Shown here one piece after another: positions 55,633 to 64,000 of a stretch of 64,000 bases of DNA (its first letter is position 1; each line of letters opens with the position of its first letter). Location: assembly GCA_030704615.1 (NCBI GenBank), contig CM060734.1, positions 39,758,042-39,822,041 on the forward strand, in the 5' to 3' direction. Below the pieces are notes generated by a model. That model made no database searches and had not been told where the DNA came from. It saw nothing but the letters and a program-made list of their open reading frames with translations. A program made the position numbers and the translations under genes. The stretch is from Takakia lepidozioides (Eukaryota > Streptophyta > Takakiopsida > Takakiales > Takakiaceae).

Positions 55633-58600
55633 ATGTCTAATGGGTGTGGAGGCAGTCTGATGGCTCCTGGGATCGTTCCCGTGCAGACGGGCTTTCGAGT
55701 GCCGAAGGCATTGGCGAAAGATACTCGCACATCAGCCCATCCTTACAATGCACGGGTTGCGGCTCTCAGGAAAGCTCGAAAATCATGTCTCGCATCTTCT
55801 CAAGCGTCAATTTCAACCAGGCTGGTCAAGGGAGTGTTGAGAAAGCTTCCATCGAACGCTCAACACGAGGCTGGGTTTTTTGAGCGTCCCGGTCCTGGTG
55901 AAGAATGGCATCAGCCCCCTTGGGGCAGGGGTGTTTCTTCTTTTTGTCAAGGATCTCGGGTCTTGGCTCGAGTTACTGGCTCCGGTATCACCGTGCGGAG
56001 TTCCCCTCCAAAATTTGTAGTTCGCCCATACGCCCGGCCTTATGGAAACTCCCACAAAAGAACTGCTCTGTTGAAAAAATGCACTTCAAATGGACTGCAA
56101 AGAAGAGAGTGTGGGGCAGGTGGGTCGGTCGTTTCCACTTATGAAATATCTCCAGACTTCGATAGAGATACAACCATTTCAACAATTGGAGGTTTTACGA
56201 ACGCAACCCCTGATGTCCTAGTGGGACCTGGCTGTGGCGTCAGAGCTGCAAGAGTGTCTGCTTTTGGTTCAGTGAATGTTCAGACTTCAAGATCTCGTTT
56301 TTTTGGTGGTGGTGAATTTATCTCAGCTGTGGGAAAGCACTCGAAGGGTCCTCATCGGGGAAATGTGCCACGGAACGCGATCTCGGGTAAATTCAAGACG
56401 ATGGGGTTCGAGGTGAAAGGGGAGAGGCGTGCCAGGAACACGGCCAGACGCGTTTTCCAGCAGTCTTACCCTCTTTCCGGTGGAGGATCGAGCGGAAACG
56501 GTAAGTGTGGATCAAGTTTCCATCTTGCTGATGGCTTGTCTATGGAAGTGATGGTAGTTTTCGTTATAGGTCACAGGCGCCCATGGCCACAAAGCAGCTG
56601 CAGTGGCATTTGAAGCCACTTGTAAAACCATGAGGGATTGGAGGTCTTATCCGTCTTTCTTCCCCTCCTCTACACAGGCAGATGTGATCTGTTTCAGATG
56701 GGGGGCTAGTGCAGGAGTTCTGGAATCACCATGTGCTTTTAAAGATGAAGACTCAATTCCCTATGATTGGATTGCAATTAGCTGGGCAAGCTCAGACTTA
56801 GGTTCTCATACCGTGGGTGGGTAGAAACTCCACATCTGGGAGGGTTCATAACTCATTAGAATTAGGGTGTGTCAAACATATTTCTAGTCAATGAGGATAT
56901 ATGTCTCTGCCCTCCACACTCTCTCCCAATTCAATCGATGAATTGTGATTTTACGTTGGACTCTTGCCAAAATTCCCCACACACATTCAATCAACTTTTT
57001 GGAACTTATGCCTGAGCCTCAACTGTACAACCTGCAGATGCAGTCATGCATGGGGGTCCAGAGAATGGGAGAGCGAGGGTGACAACGGCAGCTATGCAAG
57101 CAGGGGTGAAGGAAGAGACATTCAGAGCTGTTGAGAGGCCCATGGGTGATGAGAACATCCAAGAAACAGAGAATCCACCCTGGGACTTCAAGCACGTGGG
57201 GTGCCCGGAAAGTAAGCTTTCCTTTCAATCTGCAGAAAATGCGAAGCTTGACAGCTCGGCCAACTCCAAGACTTCAGAGTTGGGGCCTGGGGTGGCCATG
57301 GATTCCGGAAATTGTCATGAGCTTGTAGAAATGGAGCTGGCATTTGACAGAGAGGCCAATGAAAGAGTGGCCAATGGTGCTTTCAGTGGACCCAGCACAA
57401 GAGTTGTAGAGAGAAGTGAAGTACTAGGATCTGCAGAGACTGGTGACGAAGCACAAGTAACAACCGACAGTGCCTTAAGGAATGTGTCATGGCAAGTGGA
57501 GGAGAAAACCCAGTTTGAGGGGTCCCTGAATGGAGGTAATATCTTTAACAGCCATTTTGTTTATTGGACTTCCGTTAATTTTTTTGTGGATTAACGTCAT
57601 TTGCAGTTTTGACAGATGGCTCAAAATGATCCACCTGTCTTTTTTTGTGGCTCCCCCCTCACACCCATAATATGAAAATACTAATCAAACCATAGGATCC
57701 ACGCAGGAAATTGGAAACTCATTCGAGTAATTCTTGATAAGGATTGACATGCTGCATGCAGTAATAGGAAGAATCTGTGTCTAACTCAAAATACAAATCA
57801 CACCAACTTTCTGGCTGGATGCAGGGCTTGCAGGAGAGAGGCCTTACATACCTGCTGTGGAAGACAGTGCTCTGGAGTCTGCAGTAGTAGAGAGATCAGC
57901 AATTAGGCGGCACAAGAGTGTTTCTTTGGGGACCAAAGAAGCCGACAGACACAAGTTTCAGGTGTTTAGTGAGGGAGGGGCCCCAGCTATGGAAGAAGAG
58001 AGTACTGCGTGGAAGGCTGCAGTTGCAGAAACTGTGGAAAATTTGCATCGGAATGGCAGTCAACTGGTCAAACAAAGGATAGATAGGGTGTCTAGTACAG
58101 TCCTAAAGCCAGGTGACTCTTGTTCAAAAGAAACCACTCATGAAAAAAAATGGAGGGGCAAGTGGTGGGAAGGGATAGATACAGCTTGGCAGAATACAGG
58201 CATCCCAATGGTTTTGGCTAACGACATGAAGGTGGTTCAAGGTTGGGTGCAAACTGCGGGTAAGAGGACAGGTGTTGCCGACATAGCAGCAAAGGATGCG
58301 GAGTACATAAGGCAAAAGGCAACATGGGCCAATGAGATTGCCATTCCTGCATTTAGCGAAGGAGTCAACGATGCTTTTGCTCTGAAGACTTTGGAGGACC
58401 CCAATGCAGTACCACTGCCCCACTCATCGTGGCCTCAGCCTTTCTACCCTGGTGTGTTAGATGGTCCATGTTTGAGGCATAATTTTCTTGTTGTTGTGTG
58501 TCCATGTGCCTCTACGTGGGTGGCGAGATTAGATCATGCTTATAAACACTCCGATGGGGTGATTACAAACTTCCATGATATCATTTGTCAGTTGAAAGAC

Positions 58601-61600
58601 ACACGACTTGGCAGGTGTTAACTGATGTGAGACAGACACTCCCTAGTCCTGGCTTGCCATAGCTTTGTAGCCACAGACCCCAGAGAGTGAGGTCTTTTCT
58701 CGGAACAAAATTAGAGAGAAAAGAATATCTTATTCTTATGTATGATCACATCAAAGAAGTTTGCAATTGTTTGCAGAACTGCGTGGGACAGAGTTGTTGG
58801 CAGCAGATTTGGAGACTCTTGGCAGCTATGTTACCCACGTGAAGGGCTGGTTTACAAGTTGGCAGGTTCCATTGCAACAAGACTATGACCCCCAACTAGT
58901 GGCAGCCTACTTTCATCGTCGCCCTCACATTGTTATCTTCCGACTTCTTGAGGTAGCTCTATAAATTTTTCATCAAGCTTTGCTTGGGGGCCAATGAAGA
59001 TACAGGGTTGGGTAGATCCAGATGGAACTCTGGCCAATATGGTTCTAGGATTTTCTCTCTGTCTGTTGCCATGAGATTGTCTGATGAAAATGAAGTTAGG
59101 CAGAAAACTTCCCTGAACTTGTTTCCAGTCTGTGACGTGGGGGAGGACATCTTGGATGACCTCAAGGGTCTACCCACTCTCGGCACTAGACTGAAATTTA
59201 AGCTCAGGGCAGGAAGCCTACCTTTGAACAGCAAACAGAAGCAGAGAGGAAAGGGAGAGTGCAATTGCCCGTTGTGTGGGCAATCTGAAGACAGTATTCA
59301 TTTTCTGATACACTGTCCGGGGTTCTCTCACCAAAGAGACGCTCTCTTCAAATCTATTAAGGGAATTGTGCCTGTACCCCTGTTTACCAACTTTGAAAGT
59401 CTCGAAGCTGAGCCAAAAGCCCAGGCCCTCCTGAGGCCTAGTTTTTGGGCAAATCACACACAGCAGATTGATGCTTGTGTGAAGGGATTTCTAGAGGATA
59501 TCTGGAAAACCCGGATTAATTCTTTATATGGAGGTAAGTCTTACTACCAACGTCAGCCCCTGACAGAGGTAGGTTCTGTCCCTTTTGTTCCCGCTCAAAC
59601 TGGGCGCGGGGTCAATGGCCACAAGGCTACGGCAAACAACGTCTTATGAGTACAATCTTTCGTAGAGTAGCCTTTTATATGGTCTTCATCATCCCTTTGA
59701 CATGCATAGCTTTAAGGGCTTGCAGTACTGTCTGCTCAACCTGGCTACGTGAAAATCCAGCTGCTGGTTGTTCTTGCTTACTTATCATAGTTGGACGAAA
59801 GACTGCCCTAAGTTTCCCAATGGTGCCCCTTGTCAGAGATGGAGATGATGAGATTGTGTCAGGGCCTTGTGTATGGACTAAAATTTAAGCATCTTCCTCT
59901 TCATTGCACCTGGGTGCAGGTCCGTCCATAACCACAAGGTTACAGCGACCACAGTCTACTTAGTGTTTTCTGCCGTCTCTTTCTTTCTCTTTTTCTTTAC
60001 CCATTCCCGGTGTGTGACCTGACCAAACACGGCTGATGTGAAGGTCTTTGGAGCACTTGGGTCGGTCGCATTGAAGTCAAGGTTGGAGAAGGCAGCTTTA
60101 CGAAGAAGTAAAACCGGTGAAATTGCTGAGGAGGATAGAGCTTTACATGCACTTCGGACGGCCGAAGCACTGAAGCAGGCTATGCTGGGGCTTGGCACTA
60201 CTTTCATCAAAGGTGTTTTCAATAGGTTTCTTTCTTTGAAGAGCCTCAAGGCACCAACAGATAGCTTACTAGATAGAGCACTGTGACCCTACTTCAGTGG
60301 TCCCGTGTTAAAATTGCATAGGTGTTGGGCTCAATGCAGTCAACCAGCAAGAAAGATTACAGGTGAATAATTCACTTGCAAGCTGTGAAGGGCTGGTCGG
60401 TTTTGGGGTGACAGCTTGCCAAAAAGACTGTTTCAGTACCTGCAATAATTTTCAGCCCTCGGGACTCGCTATCAAGGGACATGAGATTTGTATGTTAAGA
60501 TGCATTGTCCTTCAGAAGATGTGCCGCTCTATTCGAGGCAGGTGGATTGCAGCATTCTCATGTTACTGCTCTTGGCAATCCTGAAAAGCTCAATTTACTA
60601 CATCTTGAAAGTGTTGGCTGAAATTTCCCATACTGAAAGGACAAGGTTGGTGTGCTAATTTCATTTACACATCTCATTTATCCTGTGGCTTTTCTGCAGT
60701 GGCACAATCACTCTCAACAAGACCTGACCTAATTGGGGATGAAACGGCCAAGGTAAATTTAGTGGGACTTACCCTTCCCAGCTTTCTCTCTCTCTCTCCT
60801 CCCTCCTCTTCAGTTCTGCAAATCAGCTGGCTATTGTGATGTATTTCTGTCTGTGATGTTGGTAAAGGTTTGGAGTTCATTGATGAGAAGGTGTCGTTGG
60901 TACCCTCATGTAACTTGGGGCCCATCAAAGCAGGCATCATATGTTGTCTAAGAATTTGGGGGCTTGCACAAAAAACACCTTCTGAGTTCCTCCTGTCAGT
61001 TACCATCACACAATGTGAAGAAACAGCAATTTCAGATGCGAAGCTGGATTTCTGTTAAGTGTATTACTGGATAGGAAGGGGTTTGTCTTTGCTTGGCTAT
61101 GTGGTCACCAGACTATCGGTACTAATGTGTGTGGCAGTGGCTCACACTCTTTACATTTTGGAACAATTACACGTCCCTTCAGGATTGAGCAAGAGTTTTG
61201 GGGTTGACATGTTGGATGGTAGGCTGTTGCAATGACCTCATTACACTACGCAGATTGCTAAGTTTAATAAACAGTCATGTGTGGGTGTAGGTGCTGGCGG
61301 AGCTACAGGACCGGTTGCCCCCATATCCAACAGATAAAGCCATGGTGGTGATAGAGGAAGAGTTGGGATGTAGCATTACTAAGGCCTTTGCCTACTTGTC
61401 TGAGAAGCCAGTGGCTGCTGCATCATTTGGCCAGGTATTGGTTGTTCTTTACCAGCTAGGGTCTTTGGAGAACTACATAGCTTGTGGAAAACAAGATCAA
61501 AGTTTGAGCATAACATAGAATACACTCCCAATTTGCCATTGCTCTTGGGTAGGACACTTCACTGGAATCCGCTCTTGAAATGCGCCTGCTTTCCACATGT

Positions 61601-63572
61601 TATAGTTCTTCAGGTAGAGGGCCACAGTAGCAATCACATTGAGATATTTGATAGGAATGTCTCTCTTGGTGACTGTTCTTGTAACGTTTGTGTTCCCTTT
61701 TCATAGAAACTTTACAAAAAGAAAGTGCTGCAATATGGAGTTCAGGATAGAGGCCTTATGTGAATAAGAATGAGACTAACCCTGATTACACCATAGCCCT
61801 TGGCCCACACAGTCACAGGGAATTGGACTTTGATTATGAGTTCCACGTTGTGCTACAAGAGTGCTTTGGCAAACCTAGTCTTAGGGCTGGTTGGTTTATT
61901 GTTGTAAAGGTAACCATTCAGCTTCTGCTCCTTTTCAAAGACACAGTTGAGCTGCTTTGAACGTTACTGGTCATTGGTTGGAGCAGGTCTACCAGGGACG
62001 TACAATAGATGGACAAGAGGTGGCTGTCAAGGTGCAGCGGCCCAACTTGCTTTTCTCAGTGGCCCGGGATGTGTACATTCTTCGGATTGGGGTGGGTTTC
62101 TTGTCATGTCATTCAATGGCTTGTATTTCAACTTGGTGTGGATCTATGGATCTATGGCTATGGTTTGCAAAGTTTATTGAGTCATCTCTATCTCTATATC
62201 TCTCTCTATATCAGGCTAAGTCCTGGCAGAAGAGAGTAGAAGAGATTCTCAAGGACCTGGACCTGGATCCGCAAGTCTTGACCCTGCTGGATAAATCTGA
62301 CTTAGAGGCTGTAGTGTCCAAAGCCATGTCTGTTGCCATGAGATTGTCTGATGAAAATGAAGTTAGGCAGAAAACTTCCCTGAACTTGTTTCCAGTCAGT
62401 GACATGGGGGAGGACATCTTGGATGACCTCAAGGGTCTACCCACTCTCGGCACTAGACATTTAAACTCAGGGCAGGAAGCCTACCTTTGAACAGCAAACA
62501 GAAGCAGAGAGGAAAGGGAGAGTGCAATTGCCCGTTGTGTGGGCAATCTGAAGACAGTATTCATTTTCTGATACACTGTCCGGAGTTTTCTCACCAAAGA
62601 GACGCTCTCTTCAAATCTATCGAGGGAATTGTGCCTGTACCCCTGTTTACCAACTTTGAAAGTCTCGAGGCTGAGCCAAAAGCCCAGGCCCTCCTGAGGC
62701 CTAGTTTTTGGGCAAATCACACACAGCAGATTGATGCTTGTGTGAAGGGATTTCTAGAGGATATCCCTTTTGTTCCCGCTCAAACTGGGCGCGGGGTCAA
62801 TGGCCACAAGGCTACGGCAAACAACGTCTTATGAGTACAATCTCTCTCTATATCTCTCTCTCCATACCCTTAGTAAGTCATACTACCGGCGTCAGCCCCT
62901 GACAAAGGTAGTTTATGTCCCTTTGTGTTTTGCTCAAACTGGGCGCGGGGTCAATTCCCACAAGGCTACGGCAAACAACGTCTTATGAGTACATTCTCCA
63001 TAACCTGACTGTCAAACCGTGTGTGGGTGCTCTACTGGTGGTGAGTGTGCCCCACTAACTCTCATTTTATAGCAGGCAGAGACAGGGAAGTTTGAAATGG
63101 TGGTCTATTGGATGAGTGAAGAAGAGTATATATATAAGAATGGTACCACTCAAGTTGAAATTATGGAGTAAAATGTAGTTGAAGTGAAGCTGGGTCGGGA
63201 TGTTAGTTTGATTTCCTTGCTGCGGCATGCTTGGTTGTCCTGCAGCTAGCAGTCTTGAAAATAGTGGCAAAATTGACAAACAACTACACCCAATTGGCTG
63301 ATGAGCTAGGGGAAGGCCTTTATGGAGAACTGGACTACCGACTTGAGGCCTCCAATGCTGCAGAGTTTGCTGCTGCACATGCCCACTTGCCATGGGTTTA
63401 TGTCCCAAAGACTTTACCCCATCTGACTGGGCGGAGAGTGCTCGTGATGGAGTGGTTGACAGGCGACCGTCCACTGGACTTGCTATCAGTGGCTCAGGGA
63501 AAGCCACTTCCGGATGGTACCGTCCCCAGTTGTGAGCAACAGCGGGAAGCAAAGGGGCGTCTTCTTGATATG
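55633..63572 (+). CDS. ABC1-family atypical protein kinase gene (9 exons in window, 3' end missing)
   Basis: ABC1 (ADCK/UbiB) kinases are found in plastids and mitochondria and act on prenylquinone metabolism; plant plastid members sit on plastoglobules. Exons that chain in phase with GT...AG borders: 55633-56500, 57038-57535, 57825-58451, 58777-58952, 60044-60212, 60700-60752, 61291-61434, 61987-62091 and 63246-63572, together 989 codons without a stop. Family motifs cross the junctions: YDPQLVAAYFHRRP; the KxGQ-like FIKVAQSLSTRPDL (Ala replaces Gly); LQDRLPPYP; the Ala-rich loop AAASFGQVYQG; the catalytic Lys in EVAVKVQRP; ELDYRLEASNA; and VLVMEWLTG. The HADPHPGN catalytic loop and metal-binding Asp must lie past 63600. 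The first 660 residues are not conserved in my memory of the family; the Ser/Arg/Ala-rich start could be a transit peptide. Confidence 0.85.
56501..57037 (+). other. Intron 1 of the ABC1 kinase gene
   Basis: It opens GTAAGTGTGG and closes CCTGCAG; the phase-1 join gives GD-AV-MHGG across the border. About 540 bases without other features. Confidence 0.7.
58985..59649 (+). mobile_element. LINE reverse transcriptase tail fragment 1 (zf-RVT type)
   Basis: The open frame of about 220 codons carries DENEVRQKTSLNLFPV, GLPTLGTRLKFKLRAG and the zinc-binding signature CNCPLCGQSEDSIHFLIHC, then PGFSHQRDALF. A CPxCG...ED..HFLxxCP pattern is the C-terminal Cys-His domain behind non-LTR RTs of plant LINEs. 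The frame ends at ATANNVL and TGA at 59649. The RT catalytic domain is absent, as in a 5'-truncated insertion. Confidence 0.82.
59650..60030. other. Rest of intron 4, nothing recognised
   Basis: No further reading frame or repeat is convincing here. Confidence 0.4.
62216..62834 (+). mobile_element. LINE reverse transcriptase tail fragment 2, near-identical to fragment 1
   Basis: Starts slightly more upstream in the LINE protein (WQKRVEEILKDLDLDPQVL) and then matches 59065-59649. It has lost about 70 bases (the WKTRINSLYGG segment present at 59502-59575) and a few bases near 62458, which breaks the frame before the CNCPLCGQSEDS finger. Confidence 0.82.
62868..62996 (+). repeat. Third, 130-bp copy of the LINE tail end
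   Basis: AGTAAGTCATACTACCGGCG... repeats the segment 59534-59650, including CAAACTGGGCGCGGGGTCAA and GGCTACGGCAAACAACGTCT, and ends with TTATGAGTAC like the other two copies. It follows a CT microsatellite. Confidence 0.85.
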
Positions 63573-64000
63573 GTGTGAAATTGGGAATCCATTTCATTTT
63601 TGTCAAGCTTTATGCTATTGTTTATCTCTTTCAATGTTTTCTGCCTTTTCTTTCTACTATGTGACTGGCAGTGCAACCTTGGTGCAGTAAGGGAGGGGAC
63701 TACAAAAAAACTTTATGCTCTTGATTATGATGTCAGTGCCAACCATTCTTCCCCCACCTAGTCCCTCCAACTACAATTTTACTAGCCATAATTGAGTTTC
63801 ATATCTGGTGGATCTTGTTTCCACAAGCAGCTCAGGAAAGGTGGGTGTCTGTGTAGCTCTGCTGTCAACTACAAACAGGGAATTGCTTAGGAGCACATCT
63901 TTCCCTCCACACCTCTGAAGCTTCTCAGCTGGTCCCCCTATCAATATATGTTTGTGTGACTGGTGAATGGCATATGTAGATCAATGTCAACTATGTGATG
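63573..64000 (+). other. Intronic sequence of the kinase gene at the window edge
   Basis: After the donor ATG|GTGTGA at 63572 no long coding run appears. The next conserved exon of the family (HADPHPGN) is not visible before 64000. Confidence 0.5.

Larger units (their letters stand above)
58953..60043 (+). other. Intron 4 of the ABC1 kinase gene, containing a LINE tail
   Basis: Donor GTAGCT, acceptor GATGTGAAG; the phase-0 join RLLE to VFGALGS is as expected for the family. The left 700 bases hold a LINE-type fragment. A pyrimidine run TTTCTTTCTCTTTTTCTTT lies 40-70 bases before the acceptor. Confidence 0.7.
62092..63245 (+). other. Intron 8 of the ABC1 kinase gene, with two LINE-derived copies
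   Basis: Donor follows DVYILRIG; acceptor CCTGCAG precedes LAVLKIVAKL. It contains microsatellites of (CT)n with TATATC near 62190-62215 and 62842-62862, bounding the LINE copy. Confidence 0.7.

Noticed and set aside
55463-55660. A 65-codon frame just before the kinase start
   Set aside because: It is a purine-rich stretch (EAEEGRETREGKG) that overlaps the presumed 5' UTR and lacks conservation signals.
63663-63678. A tiny next exon of the kinase gene reading ATLVQ between CAG and GTAAGG
   Set aside because: The sequence resembles the family's next motif, but 14 bases are too few to support an exon and the preceding residues are missing.

Overview
The window reads as nuclear DNA of a land plant with a large, retroelement-filled genome. 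Evidence is three Ty3/gypsy families, a hAT transposase, a PIF/Harbinger-like element, a tRNA-derived SINE, LINE remains, a phi-class glutathione S-transferase fragment, a decayed pentatricopeptide repeat (PPR) gene and an intron-rich ABC1-kinase gene. A DNMT3-type cytosine methyltransferase inside one retroelement points to a seed-free plant (moss, lycophyte or fern), because flowering plants lack that enzyme type. This placement is inference; no marker names the species.

The centrepiece is a Ty3/gypsy element (element A) with the order gag - protease - cytosine-5 methyltransferase - reverse transcriptase - RNase H - integrase - PHD finger. Copy 1 (1-7441, +) shows the whole order. Copy 2 (7638-11448, +) carries RT to PHD plus a full 516-bp LTR (10933-11448). 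Copy 3 (14793-18395, -) carries gag, protease and the best-preserved methyltransferase. A second LTR copy begins one base after the first (11450) and stops at 11637 in a palindrome. The missing part of that LTR lies at 36024-36349 on the opposite strand, so 11638-36349 looks like a 24.7-kb inversion (or an assembly flip). Flipping it back would put all three retroelement families in one orientation.

Inside that segment are element B (11638-14775, -; LTR, PBS, gag, protease, partial RT), copy 3, a 1-kb CACAGCCC-type minisatellite (about 19060-20073), and element C (20074-34396, -). Element C is a complete-layout Ty3/gypsy with two 1-kb LTRs, gag, protease, RT, RNase H, integrase and a long accessory reading frame downstream of integrase. 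A spliced-type GSTF gene fragment sits inside its RT.

From 37.8 to 43.0 kb lies a hAT-like element whose two arms are arrays of about 13 palindromic units each, in opposite orientation, with a SINE in the left arm. Then come a frameshifted PPR pseudogene with a duplicated front end (43.2-44.9 kb), a non-autonomous Harbinger-like element with TAA target duplications (46399-47995), and a gene-poor stretch to 55.6 kb. The right end is the one convincing host gene: an ABC1-family atypical kinase (55633 to beyond 63572). Nine exons can be chained in frame (989 codons), and LINE-tail fragments lie in two of its introns. The kinase catalytic loop lies beyond the window.

Most retroelement frames are broken, mainly by one- to four-base indels. 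Near-identical copies differ more by indels than by substitutions, so part of the damage may be sequencing or assembly error.
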